DNA of 64,000 nt from Streptomyces sp. A0958 (GCF_004795035.1 NZ_SSBK01000001.1:62001-126000); one strand, 5' to 3'; counted from the stretch's first letter, positions 26,853 to 36,314 are shown. Made by a program: numbers and translations. Notes: a model not told the origin generated them from the letters alone.

Positions 26853-27767
26853 GTGAGTGCTGCGACGACGCGAGGCCGTACGGCCCGTACCGCCCGTACC
26901 CCTGTCCCCGACCGTTTGTGCGCGGAGGCGGTAGACCTCGCCCGCGCGGCGGCCGAGGAGGCGGCCGCGCCAGGGGTCGTGGGTGAGCATGCGGGCGTGG
27001 TCTCCGAGGGGGACCGGGTCGTCACGCACTACTTCGAGTGCGAGGACCCCGGCTACCGGGGCTGGCGCTGGGCCGTGACGGTCGCCAGGGCCTCCCGCGC
27101 GAAGAACGTCACGCTGGACGAGACGGTGCTGCTGCCGGGCGACGACGCGCTGCTCGCGCCGGAGTGGGTGCCGTGGAGCGAGCGGCTGCGGCCGGGCGAC
27201 ATGGGGCCGGGCGACCTGCTGCCCACCGAGGCGGACGACCTGCGCCTGGAGCCCGGGTTCACCGGTGCGGACGAGCCGCTGCCGAACTCCGCGGTCACCG
27301 ATGAGCTGGCCGACCTCGTCGACGTGGAGGACGCGGAGCTGACGACGCGCCCGGAGCCGCCGCGCCGCGGGTCGATCGCGGCGGTGGCCGACGAGCTGGG
27401 CGTGCGGCGGGCGCGGGTGCTGTCCCGTTACGGGCTGCACGTGGCGGCCGACCGCTGGGACGAGGAGTTCGGCGCGAAGACGCCGATGGCGCAGGCGGCG
27501 CCGGCCTCGTGCGTGTCGTGCGCCTTCCTGATGCCGCTGGCGGGCTCGCTGCGCCAGGCCTTCGGGGTGTGCGCGAACGAGTTCAGCCCGGCGGACGGGC
27601 ATGTGGTGTCGCTGTCGTACGGGTGCGGGGGGCACTCGGAGGCGGCGGTGATGCCGACGCCGCCGAAGCCGGCGCCGCATGCGCTGGACACGATGCGGGT
27701 GGATGAGTATTCGCTGCGCGCGGAGGCGGAGGCCGAAGGGGTCTCGGAGGACCTGGGGCACGCTTAG
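26853..27767 (+). CDS. DUF3027 domain protein
   Basis: A 304-residue actinobacterial protein. The N-terminal DUF3027 region (TPVPDRLCAEAVDLARAAA, HYFECEDPGYRGWRWAV, PEWVPWSERLRPGDMGPGDL) is followed by a conserved cysteine-containing C-terminal part (SCVSCAFLMPLAGSLR, GVCANEFSPADGHVVSLSYG) that could bind a metal. Function unknown, though widely conserved. GTG at 26853 with GGAG 13 bases before. Confidence 0.9.
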   Translation: MSAATTRGRTARTARTPVPDRLCAEAVDLARAAAEEAAAPGVVGEHAGVVSEGDRVVTHYFECEDPGYRGWRWAVTVARASRAKNVTLDETVLLPGDDALLAPEWVPWSERLRPGDMGPGDLLPTEADDLRLEPGFTGADEPLPNSAVTDELADLVDVEDAELTTRPEPPRRGSIAAVADELGVRRARVLSRYGLHVAADRWDEEFGAKTPMAQAAPASCVSCAFLMPLAGSLRQAFGVCANEFSPADGHVVSLSYGCGGHSEAAVMPTPPKPAPHALDTMRVDEYSLRAEAEAEGVSEDLGHA

Positions 27768-27799
27768 CCGGACCTGGGCCCGGGGCCCCTGCGGCCTCG

Positions 27800-27979
27800 G
27801 GCGCTCCGGCGTGCCGGTTCCGTCCTCAATCGCCGGACGGGCTTGGTTGTGCTTGCCGTGCTCCGGCGTGCCGGTTCCGTCCTCAATCGCCGGACGGGCT
27901 TGGTTTGGCCGGCCGGTCTCGATGAGTGCGGCCGGGCGCCGGCGAAACCCCGGCCCGTCCGGCGTTTGAGGACGGGAGC
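27800..27979. repeat. Three hairpin boxes, two in tandem and one inverted
   Basis: CCGTCCTCAATCGCCGGACGG occurs at about 27820-27840 and again at 27877-27897 as part of a 57-bp direct repeat beginning CTCCGGCGTGCCGGTT. An inverted copy, CCCGTCCGGCGTTTGAGGAC, is at 27954-27973. They fill the gap between DUF3027 and the sacsin-like gene and probably act as transcription end points. Confidence 0.78.
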
Positions 27980-28090
27980 CCTCGGGTGGGGGCCGTTCGC
28001 CCAGGGGGGACCGCCGGGGGCCGCGACCCGCACCCCCGCGCACCCGGTAGCTTCGGGCGCACACTGGAAGTCGGCAGAGGGAGTACGCGC

Positions 28091-31000
28091 GTGGGCATCA
28101 ATGCGACCGAGGGCGCCGACCCATTCGGCACCGCGCGGCTGCGGCGCGGCGTACTCGACGCCTGGGGCGCCGGTCCCGCCCGTTTCCGTGAGGACGCCAA
28201 CGCCGAGGAGGACCTCGCGCTCGGCGGCTACCGCGACCGCCTCGTCGTGGAGCTGGCCCAGAACGCCGCCGACGCCGCCGCCCGCGCCCACGTCCCCGGC
28301 CGGCTCCGCCTCACCCTGCACCCGGCCGCCGACGGCGCCCCCGCCGTCCTCGCCGCCGCGAACACCGGCGCGCCGCTGGACGCCACCGGCGTGGAGTCGC
28401 TGTCGACGCTGCGCGCCTCCGCCAAGCGCGAGGGGCACGAGGGGGCCGTGGGCCGGTTCGGTGTCGGGTTCGCCGCCGTGCTCGCGGTGAGCGACGAGCC
28501 GGCCGTCGTCGGCCGGCACGGCGGCGTGCGCTGGTCCCTCGCCGAGGCCCGCGAGCTGGCCCGTGCGGCGGCCGTCGGCAGCCCCGGCCTGGGCGACGAG
28601 CTGCGCCGCCGCGACGGCCACGTACCGCTGCTGCGGCTCCCGCTGCCCGCCGAGGGCACCGCACCCGACGGCTACGACACCGTCGTCGTCCTGCCCCTGC
28701 GCGACGGCGTCGCCGAGGACCTGGTGGGCCGGCTGCTGGCCGCCGTGGACGACGCGCTGCTGCTCACCCTGGCCGGGCTCGACGAGGTCGTCGTGGAGAC
28801 CCCGGGGGCCGTACGGACGCTGCGCCGCTCGCAGCACGGCCCGTACACGCACATCGAGGACTCCACGCACGGGACGAACCGCTGGCGTACCGTCGCCCAC
28901 CACGGCCCCGTCGAGCCGGCCCTGCTCGCCGACCGTCCGCTGGAGGAACGGCTGCGCCCGCACTGGTCGGTGACCTGGGCCGTCCCGGTGGACGCGGACG
29001 GCGCCCCGGTCCCTCCCCGTACCGCCCCCGTCGTGCACGCGCCGACGCCCACCGACGAACCGCTCGGTCTGCCCGCGCTGCTCATCGCCTCGCTGCCGCT
29101 GGACACCACCCGCAGGCACCCGGCGCCCGGACCGCTCACCGACTTCCTGGTCGAGCGCGCGGCCGACGCGTACGCGGAACTGCTCGGCGCCTGGGAACCG
29201 GTGTCCGTCGCGACGATCGCCCTGGTGCCGGGGCCGCTCGGGCAGGGCGGGCTGGACGGCGCGCTGCGGGGCGCGGTCCTGGAGCGGCTGCCGCGCGTGG
29301 CGTTCCTGGAGCCGGCCGCCCCGCGCGACCCGGCCGCCGAACCGGACCGGTGGGACGGCTGGGACGGCGAGGAGGGCGTCGGCAAGGACGGCGTCGCCCT
29401 GCGGCCGGTCGAGGCCGAGGTGGTGGAGGGCGTCGGCGCGCAGACCGTCGCGGTGCTCGCCGAGGTGCTGCCCTGCCTGCTGCCCGCCGGCCTGGAGCGG
29501 CGCGTCGAACTGCGCACGCTCGGCGTCGCCCGCGTCCCGCTGACCGAGGCGATCGACCGCCTCGCCGGTCTGGAGCGCGATCCGGCCTGGTGGCGGCGGC
29601 TTTACGAGAGCCTGGCCGGGGTCGACCCGGACCGGCTGTCCGGGCTGCCCGTGCCGCTCGCCGGTACGGCGTCCCCCGGGCCCGACCCGCAGATCCCGGC
29701 CCTGCCCCGCACCACGATCGGGCCCCGGCAGGTCCTCCTCCCGCTCCCGGACGCGCTGACAGGACCGGTCCTGGACCGGCTCGCCCGGCTCGGGCTGAAG
29801 GTCGCCCACCCGGACGCCGCGCATCCGCTCCTGGAGAAGCTGGGCGCCCTGCCCGCCACCCCGCGCGCCGTGCTGACGACCCCGCAGGTGCGGGCCGCCG
29901 TCGCCGGTTCGCTGGACGCGGGCGAGATCTGGGACGAGGACGCGCTCGACGGCGACGAGCTGGCCGAGACCGTGCTCACCCTGGTCCGGGACGCTGGCCT
30001 GGAGCCGGGCGACGAGCCCTGGCTCGGCGCGCTCGCGCTGCCCGACGAGGACGGTGAACCTGCCCCGGCCGGTGAACTGGTGCTGCCCGGCAGCGCGTTC
30101 GCCGCCGTCATGCGCGAGGAAGAACTCGCCCTGTGCGACGTCGAGTTGGCCGAACGCTGGGGCGAGCAGCCGCTCACCGCCTGCGGGGTGCTCGCCACCT
30201 TCGCCCTCGTACGCGCCACCGACGTCGTCCTGGACCCGGACGAACTGGAGCCGCGCGACGGCGACTTCGCCGAACCCGACGACGCCGGGCTGCTCGACGC
30301 CGTCGACGTGTGGTGCGAGGACATCCTCGACCAGCTGCCGGACAGCCCCGTGCCGCCCGTCGCCACCGAACTCGTCGCCGTCCGCGACCTCGACCTCGTG
30401 GACGACGACGCCTGGCCCCAGGCCCTCGCCCTCCTCGCCCGCCCCCCGCTGCGCGACGCCCTGACCCAGCCGGTGCGGGTGCTGCTCCCGGACGGCACCA
30501 CGCGGTCCGTGCGCCCGTACACCGCCTGGTGGCTGCGCGGCCACCCGGTCCTCGGCGGCCGCCGCCCGGCCGGACTGCGTGCCGACGGGGGCGACCCCCG
30601 GCTGGCGGGCCTGTACGACTCCGTCGACGCGACCGGCTTCGAGGACGCCGAGGTGCTGCGCGCCCTGGGCGTACGGACCTCGCTCGACGCCCTCCTGGAC
30701 GAGCCGGGCGGCGCGGCCGAACTCCTCGGCCGGCTCGCCGACGAGGACCGCCCGGTCGGCCCCGTACAACTGCACGCCCTGTACACGGCGCTGGCCGCGC
30801 TCGACCCGGAACAGGTCACGCTGCCGGACGAGTTGCGGGCGGTCGTGGACGGCGAGGTGCGGGTGGTCGACGCGGCGGACGCGGTGATCGCGGACGCGCC
30901 GGACCTGCTGCCGCTCACCGGGGGGCTGCCGCTGCTGCCCGTGGCCCCGGCGCACGCGGCGGAGCTGGCCGAGCTGTTCCAGGTGCGGCGGCTCGGCGAG

Positions 31001-31300
31001 AGCGTCGAGGCCGAGGTCACGAGCGACGGCGAGGAGCACGACGTACCCGAGCCGGTCCGCGCCCTGCTGGGCGCCGGCACCCCGGGCACGTACGTCGAGC
31101 ACGGCGAGCTGCGCGCGGGCGGCGTCGAACTGGACTGGCGCCGCACCCCGGAAGGCGTGGTGCACGCCGCCACGCTGGAGGGCGTCGCGGCGGGCCTGGC
31201 CTGGGCGGCGGGCCAGTGGCCCCGCCGCTTCGAGGTCGCCGCCCTGCTGGAGGACCCGTCCCGCACGGAGGAACTGGCCCGGGACCGCTGGTTCGACTGA
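28091..31300 (+). CDS. Sacsin-like GHKL ATPase domain protein
   Basis: A 1069-residue protein whose first ~230 residues form a sacsin/Hsp90-type ATP-binding domain: LVVELAQNAADAA carries the N-box Glu and Asn, AANTGAPLDATGV is the G1-like box, and GRFGVGFAAVLAVSD the lid/G2 box. The remaining ~800 residues are helical and charged, with no recognised enzyme motif. Sacsin-type domains bind ATP and often act as chaperone-like modules. GTG at 28091 with GAGGGAG seven bases upstream. It follows DUF3027 in the same direction, a conserved arrangement in Streptomyces as I recall. Role unknown. Confidence 0.85.
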   Translation: MGINATEGADPFGTARLRRGVLDAWGAGPARFREDANAEEDLALGGYRDRLVVELAQNAADAAARAHVPGRLRLTLHPAADGAPAVLAAANTGAPLDATGVESLSTLRASAKREGHEGAVGRFGVGFAAVLAVSDEPAVVGRHGGVRWSLAEARELARAAAVGSPGLGDELRRRDGHVPLLRLPLPAEGTAPDGYDTVVVLPLRDGVAEDLVGRLLAAVDDALLLTLAGLDEVVVETPGAVRTLRRSQHGPYTHIEDSTHGTNRWRTVAHHGPVEPALLADRPLEERLRPHWSVTWAVPVDADGAPVPPRTAPVVHAPTPTDEPLGLPALLIASLPLDTTRRHPAPGPLTDFLVERAADAYAELLGAWEPVSVATIALVPGPLGQGGLDGALRGAVLERLPRVAFLEPAAPRDPAAEPDRWDGWDGEEGVGKDGVALRPVEAEVVEGVGAQTVAVLAEVLPCLLPAGLERRVELRTLGVARVPLTEAIDRLAGLERDPAWWRRLYESLAGVDPDRLSGLPVPLAGTASPGPDPQIPALPRTTIGPRQVLLPLPDALTGPVLDRLARLGLKVAHPDAAHPLLEKLGALPATPRAVLTTPQVRAAVAGSLDAGEIWDEDALDGDELAETVLTLVRDAGLEPGDEPWLGALALPDEDGEPAPAGELVLPGSAFAAVMREEELALCDVELAERWGEQPLTACGVLATFALVRATDVVLDPDELEPRDGDFAEPDDAGLLDAVDVWCEDILDQLPDSPVPPVATELVAVRDLDLVDDDAWPQALALLARPPLRDALTQPVRVLLPDGTTRSVRPYTAWWLRGHPVLGGRRPAGLRADGGDPRLAGLYDSVDATGFEDAEVLRALGVRTSLDALLDEPGGAAELLGRLADEDRPVGPVQLHALYTALAALDPEQVTLPDELRAVVDGEVRVVDAADAVIADAPDLLPLTGGLPLLPVAPAHAAELAELFQVRRLGESVEAEVTSDGEEHDVPEPVRALLGAGTPGTYVEHGELRAGGVELDWRRTPEGVVHAATLEGVAAGLAWAAGQWPRRFEVAALLEDPSRTEELARDRWFD

Positions 31301-31325
31301 GCGACGCGCCGGGGGAGTGCCGCCG

Positions 31326-33794
31326 CTACACCGGGAAGCGGCGGCCCACCAGCCGCCAGGCGTACTCCAGGACCGCCGACGCGGCCACCGCGATCGCCAC
31401 CGCCGTCCACGGCATCTGCGCGCCCACCAGCTTCAGCGCGAAGAAGTCCTGGAGCCACGGCACCACGAGCACGATCAGGAAGGCCAGGCCCATCGAGGCC
31501 ACCAGGCAGATCCGCCACCAGGTGTAGGGGCGGGCGATGATCGCCAGGACCCACATCGAGACCAGGAACAGCGTGAGCGTCGCCGCGCTCGTCTCCGCGT
31601 CCAGGGCGCCCGCCCCGGCGTAGTGGTGGCGGGCGATCAGATACGTCGCGAAGGTCGCGGCGGCCGCGATGACGCCCGAGGGCACCGCGTACCGCATGAC
31701 GCGCCGCACGAAGTGCGGGTGCGCGCGCTCCTTGTTGGGGGCCAGCGCCAGGAAGAACGCGGGGATGCCGATCGTCAGCGTGGACAGCAGGGTCAGATGG
31801 CGGGGCAGGAACGGGTACTCGACCTGGAAGCAGACCACCAGGACGGCCAGCAGCACCGAGTACACGGTCTTCGTCAGGAACAGGGTCGCGACCCGGGTGA
31901 TGTTGCCGATCACCCGGCGGCCCTCGGCGACCACGGACGGCAGCGTCGAGAAGCTGTTGTTCAGCAGCACGATCTGGGCGACCGCGCGCGTCGCCTCGGA
32001 GCCCGAGCCCATCGAGACCCCGATGTCGGCGTCCTTCAGCGCGAGGACGTCGTTGACCCCGTCGCCGGTCATCGCCACGGTGTGGCCGCGTGACTGGAGG
32101 GCGGCGACCATCTCCCGCTTCTGCTGCGGGGTGACGCGGCCGAACACCGCGTTCTCCTCCATCGCGGTGGCCATCTCGTCCTTGTCCGTGGGCATTCGGC
32201 GCGCGTCCAGGGCGTGCTCGGCGCCCGGCATGCCGAGCTTGGCCGCGACCGCGCCGACCGAGACGGCGTTGTCGCCGGAGATCACCTTGGTGGCGACCCG
32301 CTGCTCACCGAAGTAGGCGAGGGTCTGCCCGGCGTCGGGCCGCAGCCGCTGCTCCAGGACGACCAGGGCGCCCGGCTCGGCCCCCTCGGCGGCGTCCGGG
32401 GCGTCGAGCTCGCCCCGCGCCCGGGCCAGCAGCAACACCCGCAGCCCCTGCTCGTTGAGCTGCTCGACCTCCGCCATGGCCGGGTCGTCCTCGGCCAGCA
32501 GCACGTCGGGGGCGCCGAGCAGCCAGGCGGAGGACGTGCCCCCGCCCTCCGTGAACGCGGCGCCGCTGTACTTGCGGGCGGAGGAGAACGGCAGCGTCCC
32601 CGTGACGTCCCAGCCCCCGTCCTCCGGGGCCGGGTAGGCGTCGATGATGGCCTGGAGGCTGGCGTTGGGCCGGGGCTCGGACGCGCCGAAGGCCCCCAGC
32701 ACGCGGTGCAGGTACGGCTCGTCGGTGCCGTTCAGCGCGCGGACCTCGCTGACGTCCATGCCGCCCTCGGTGAGCGTGCCGGTCTTGTCCAGGCAGACGA
32801 CGTCGACCCGGGCCAGGCCCTCGATGGCGGGCAGCTCCTGGACGAGGCACTGCTTGCGGCCGAGACGTACGACCCCGATCGCGAAGGCGACCGAGGTCAG
32901 CAGGACCAGGCCCTCCGGGATCATCGGGACGATGCCGCCGACGGTCCGGGCGATCGAGTCCTTGACGTTGTTGTCCTTGACCACCAGCTGGCTGATGACC
33001 AGGCCGATCGCGGTCGGCACCATCATCCAGGTGACGTACTTGAGGATCGTGGAGATGCCGGTGCGCAGCTCGGACCGTACGAGCGTGAAGCGGGACGCCT
33101 CCTCGGCGAGCTGCGCGGCGTACGCCTCGCGCCCCACCTTCGTGGCGGTGAACGCCCCGCCCCCCGCGACGACGAAGCTCCCGGACATCACCGCGTCGCC
33201 GGCCCGCTTGACGACCGGGTCCGCCTCGCCGGTGAGCAGGGACTCGTCGACCTCCAGGCCGTCCGCCTCGGCGACCGTGCCGTCCACGACCACCTTGTCG
33301 CCCGGGCCCATCTCGACCAGGTCGCCGAGGACGATCTCCGAGGTGTGGATCTCGGCCGCCGTCCCGTCGCGCCGGACCGTGGGCTTCGCCTCGCCGATGA
33401 CCGCCAGGCTGTCCAGCGTCTTCTTGGCCCGCCACTCCTGCACGATGCCGATGCCGGTGTTGGCGATGATCACGAAGCCGAACAGGCTGTCCTGGATCGG
33501 CGCGACGAACAGCATGATCAGCCAGAGCACGCCGATGATCAGGTTGAACCGGGTGAAGACGTTGGCCCGGACGATCTCGGTCAGGGACCGCGAGGAGCGT
33601 ACCGGTACGTCGTTGACCTCGCCCCGGGAGATCCGCTCGGCGACCTCTGCCGAGGTCAGCCCGCCTGCGGCGGGCGGGTCCGGCAGCTCGACCGGGTGGA
33701 CCGGGTCGAGCTCCGCCCCGGCGTCGATCGCCGCCGGCCTCCCGGAGGGACCGGTTCGCTGTTCTCCGGAGGGGTCGGATGCCCGCTGAGTCAT
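31326..33794 (-). CDS. P2-type cation-transporting ATPase
   Basis: An 822-residue P-type ATPase without heavy-metal domains. Landmarks: TGE loop (LLTGEADPVVK), helix M4 motif MIPEGLVLLTS, phosphorylation site CLDKTGTLTEGG, hinge TGDGVNDVLALKDADIG. The PEGL motif in M4 places it among calcium- or magnesium-type pumps such as CaxP rather than P1B metal pumps. Ten membrane segments are expected. ATG at 33794. Ion specificity is inferred only. Confidence 0.92.
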   Translation of the reverse strand: MTQRASDPSGEQRTGPSGRPAAIDAGAELDPVHPVELPDPPAAGGLTSAEVAERISRGEVNDVPVRSSRSLTEIVRANVFTRFNLIIGVLWLIMLFVAPIQDSLFGFVIIANTGIGIVQEWRAKKTLDSLAVIGEAKPTVRRDGTAAEIHTSEIVLGDLVEMGPGDKVVVDGTVAEADGLEVDESLLTGEADPVVKRAGDAVMSGSFVVAGGGAFTATKVGREAYAAQLAEEASRFTLVRSELRTGISTILKYVTWMMVPTAIGLVISQLVVKDNNVKDSIARTVGGIVPMIPEGLVLLTSVAFAIGVVRLGRKQCLVQELPAIEGLARVDVVCLDKTGTLTEGGMDVSEVRALNGTDEPYLHRVLGAFGASEPRPNASLQAIIDAYPAPEDGGWDVTGTLPFSSARKYSGAAFTEGGGTSSAWLLGAPDVLLAEDDPAMAEVEQLNEQGLRVLLLARARGELDAPDAAEGAEPGALVVLEQRLRPDAGQTLAYFGEQRVATKVISGDNAVSVGAVAAKLGMPGAEHALDARRMPTDKDEMATAMEENAVFGRVTPQQKREMVAALQSRGHTVAMTGDGVNDVLALKDADIGVSMGSGSEATRAVAQIVLLNNSFSTLPSVVAEGRRVIGNITRVATLFLTKTVYSVLLAVLVVCFQVEYPFLPRHLTLLSTLTIGIPAFFLALAPNKERAHPHFVRRVMRYAVPSGVIAAAATFATYLIARHHYAGAGALDAETSAATLTLFLVSMWVLAIIARPYTWWRICLVASMGLAFLIVLVVPWLQDFFALKLVGAQMPWTAVAIAVAASAVLEYAWRLVGRRFPV

Positions 33795-33908
33795 GGTTCA
33801 GACGGTACGGGCGGAACGTCCGGCGCACCCGCCGGGGGTGTGAAGATCAGACCGGGGGAGGAGCGAGATGGTCCCCTGGTCGTACGGGAGAGGCGCGGAG
33901 GTCCCCGC

Positions 33909-34205
33909 TCAGGCGGTGGCGCCCGGCGCTTCCGCTGATCCGGAGCCGGTGCCTTCCGCTTCCGCCGCAGCCCGCTTGAGGGCCGCGTCGCGTCCCCGTA
34001 CGTACCAGATGCCGATCAGGCCGAGGCCCGCGCCCGCCAGGCAGGTCCACACCCACCACAGGTGCCCGTGGTCGTCGAACCAGCCGTAGAACGGGATCTG
34101 GACCAGGAAGAGGACGAACCAGAGGATCGTGCCGCCGGTGATGGTCGCGACGACGGGCCCCTCCAGGGGCTCCGGTGCCTCGTGCTTCGGTGTCCACTTC
34201 GCCAT
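33909..34205 (-). CDS. DUF2530 membrane protein
   Basis: A 98-residue protein with two membrane helices (GGTILWFVLFLVQIPFYGWF and LWWVWTCLAGAGLGLIGIWY) and the PLEGP segment seen in DUF2530. Basic/acidic C-terminal tail. Function unknown. Divergent from the purine permease. Confidence 0.85.
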   Translation of the reverse strand: MAKWTPKHEAPEPLEGPVVATITGGTILWFVLFLVQIPFYGWFDDHGHLWWVWTCLAGAGLGLIGIWYVRGRDAALKRAAAEAEGTGSGSAEAPGATA

Positions 34206-34294
34206 GCCGTCAGTGTATGCGGCGCGTATGAAGGGGCCGCCGGGCCAGTCGGCCCAAGGGTCTACGCGCGGAGATAGCGATCTTCGCCTCATGT

Positions 34295-34307
34295 ATTCAT
34301 ACTGAAT
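34295..34307. promoter_or_regulatory. AT-rich promoter of the purine permease with small inverted repeat
   Basis: The 186-bp gap before the NCS2 gene is much richer in A+T than the surroundings. ATTCATACTGAAT (5-bp arms) lies in it and could be an operator. No purine riboswitch core was found. Confidence 0.3.
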
Positions 34308-34391
34308 CTGCTCAAGACTGGCTCGAATTATTCGTGTGAACGTCCAAGGCTGACCAGTTTTAATCCCCTCTACGTACGACTGAGGTCATAC

Positions 34392-35846
34392 ATGTCCCCC
34401 TCGGCCACCGCTCCGGTCGACGCCACGCCTCCCCCGGCTCCTCGGCCCACCGGCGGCCTGGACCGTTTCTTCAAGATCTCCGAGCGGAAGTCGTCGGTAG
34501 CCCGCGAGATCCGCGGCGGACTCGCGACCTTCTTCGCGATGGCCTACATCATCGTGCTGAACCCGATTATCCTGGGCAGCGCGAAGGACATCAACGAGCA
34601 CTACCTCAACCATGGCCAGCTGGTCACCGCAACCGTGCTATCCGCCGCGTTCTCCACCCTGCTCATGGGTGTCATCGGCAACGTGCCGATCGCGCTGGCC
34701 GCGGGGCTCGGCGTCAACACCGTCGTCGCCCTCCAGCTCGCCCCCCGGATGACCTGGCCCGATGCCATGGGCATGGTCGTCCTCGCGGGCATCGTGGTCA
34801 TGCTGCTCGTCGCGACCGGGTTGCGGGAACGCGTGATGAACGCCGTACCGGGCTCGCTGCGCAAGGGCATCGCGATCGGTATCGGCCTGTTCATCCTGCT
34901 GATCGGCCTGGTCGACTCGGGCTTCGTCTCGCGCATGCCGGACAAGGCGGAGACCACGGTCCCGCTCCAGCTGGGCGCCGACGGCCACCTCAACGGCTGG
35001 CCGGTCCTGATCTTCGTCCTCGGCGCGCTGCTGACCCTCGTGCTGATCGTCCGCAGGGTGCCGGGCGCGATCCTGATCTCGATCGTGACGATGACCGTCC
35101 TCGCGCTGATCATCAACGCGGTCGCCGGCCTGCCGGGCGAGGCGTGGGGGCTGACCGTGCCGGAGTGGCCGGGTAATCCGGTCGCCACCCCGGACTTCGG
35201 GCTGCTCGGTCACTTCAGCCTGTTCGGCGGCTTCCACAAGGTGGGCGTCCTCACCGGCATCCTGTTCGTCTTCACCGTGCTGCTGTCCTGCTTCTTCGAC
35301 GCGATGGGCACCATCCTCGGCGTCGGCGACGAGGCGAAGCTGACCGACAAGGACGGCAACTTCCCCGGCATCAACCGGGTGCTGTTCGTCGACGGCATCG
35401 GCGTCGCCGCGGGCGGCGCCAGCTCCTCCTCCGCCTCGACCTGCTTCGTGGAGTCCACGGCGGGTGTCGGCGAGGGTGCCCGTACGGGCCTGGCGAGCAT
35501 CGTCACGGGGCTGCTGTTCACGGTCTCGCTGTTCCTCACGCCGCTGGCGACCATGGTCCCCTCGCAGGCGGCCACTCCGGCCCTGCTGGCGGTGGGCTTC
35601 CTGATCATCGCGGGCTCGGTGCGGGACATCGACTGGAGCGACTTCACGCTCGCGATCCCGGCGTTCCTCGCCATGGTCATGATGCCGTTCACGTACTCGA
35701 TCACCAATGGCATCGGCATCGGCTTCATCGCGTTCAGCGTGCTGCGGCTGGCCTCCGGGCGCGGTCGCGAGGTGCCGGCGGCCATGTACGCGGTGTCGGC
35801 GGTCTTCGTCTTCTACTACATGATGCCGGCGCTCGGCCTCACGTAA
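34392..35846 (+). CDS. NCS2-family purine permease (AzgA/PbuG type)
   Basis: A 484-residue membrane transporter with the AzgA-subfamily pattern: EIRGGLATFFAMAYIIVLNP at the first helix, GLGVNTVVAL, DAMGTILGVGDEA and SSSASTCFVESTAGVGEGARTG (given in part). The family imports hypoxanthine, guanine or adenine with protons. ATG at 34392 with GAGG six bases before. About 12-14 membrane segments. Confidence 0.93.
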   Translation: MSPSATAPVDATPPPAPRPTGGLDRFFKISERKSSVAREIRGGLATFFAMAYIIVLNPIILGSAKDINEHYLNHGQLVTATVLSAAFSTLLMGVIGNVPIALAAGLGVNTVVALQLAPRMTWPDAMGMVVLAGIVVMLLVATGLRERVMNAVPGSLRKGIAIGIGLFILLIGLVDSGFVSRMPDKAETTVPLQLGADGHLNGWPVLIFVLGALLTLVLIVRRVPGAILISIVTMTVLALIINAVAGLPGEAWGLTVPEWPGNPVATPDFGLLGHFSLFGGFHKVGVLTGILFVFTVLLSCFFDAMGTILGVGDEAKLTDKDGNFPGINRVLFVDGIGVAAGGASSSSASTCFVESTAGVGEGARTGLASIVTGLLFTVSLFLTPLATMVPSQAATPALLAVGFLIIAGSVRDIDWSDFTLAIPAFLAMVMMPFTYSITNGIGIGFIAFSVLRLASGRGREVPAAMYAVSAVFVFYYMMPALGLT

Positions 35847-35873
35847 GGGCGGCGCGGGGGCCGGCCCGGGAGG

Positions 35874-36170
35874 TCAGGTGACCTCCTCGGCCGGCACCCC
35901 CTCCGCCGGGCAGAACTTCTCCGGCCCGGAGAACCCCTCCGGCCCGGAGAACCCCTCCGTGCCGGAGAACCCCTCCGTGCCGGAGAACCCCTCCGTCCCG
36001 TAGAACTTCTCCGTCTCGTCGACGGCCGCCTGGAAGCGCTCGTCGAAATCGTCACGAATGAGCGTCCGGACCACGTAGTCCTGGACGCTCATTCCGCGTT
36101 TGGCGGCGTGCTGCTTGAGCCGGTCGAGCAGCTCACCGTCTATGCGCAGGCTGAGCACTGTCGATCCCAT
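35874..36170 (-). CDS. Ribbon-helix-helix protein with repetitive tail
   Basis: A 98-residue protein. The first 50 residues are a ribbon-helix-helix DNA-binding domain (STVLSLRIDGELLDRLKQHA, RGMSVQDYVVRTLI). From about residue 57 the chain is five to six copies of a six-residue unit, (F-S/Y-G-T/P-E-G). The repeat is coded by an 18-bp tandem unit. No toxin partner is adjacent, so it may be a stand-alone regulator or an orphan antitoxin. Confidence 0.82.
   Translation of the reverse strand: MGSTVLSLRIDGELLDRLKQHAAKRGMSVQDYVVRTLIRDDFDERFQAAVDETEKFYGTEGFSGTEGFSGTEGFSGPEGFSGPEKFCPAEGVPAEEVT
35916..36008. repeat. 18-bp coding tandem repeat
   Basis: About five copies of CTCCGGCCCGGAGAACCC and its CTCCGTGCCGGAGAACCC variant. 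Each unit also contains a CTCCG/CGGAG inverted repeat. The length keeps the reading frame. Confidence 0.8.
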
Positions 36171-36267
36171 GCCAAGCAGGGTTACGTCCCGCGGGCCCGC
36201 CGTGCGTCATTTTCCGCCGCACACTCACTCGTTTGGGTGATCGATTGTGATCCGGCTCTCGCGCGTG

Positions 36268-36282
36268 TACCACCAAGTGGTA
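36268..36282. promoter_or_regulatory. Putative MarR operator
   Basis: TACCACCAAGTGGTA has perfect 6-bp arms and overlaps the -35 region of the marR promoter, consistent with autorepression. Confidence 0.6.
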
Positions 36283-36301
36283 TTTAGGGTAGGTAATGAG
36301 T

Positions 36302-36307
36302 TACGCT
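36302..36307 (+). promoter_or_regulatory. -10 element giving a probably leaderless marR transcript
   Basis: TACGCT ends 7 bp before the ATG at 36315 with no ribosome site between, the spacing expected for a leaderless mRNA. Streptomyces uses these widely. Confidence 0.4.
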
Positions 36308-36314
36308 AACAAAC

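Noticed and set aside
27764-31165. 1133-codon minus-strand frame opposite the sacsin-like gene
   Set aside because: Composition shadow: low complexity, no start signal, no protein pattern, while the plus strand encodes a coherent ATPase domain.
34206-34391. Purine riboswitch before the purine permease
   Set aside because: The conserved junction and loop sequences of purine riboswitches are absent; only an AT-rich promoter is seen.
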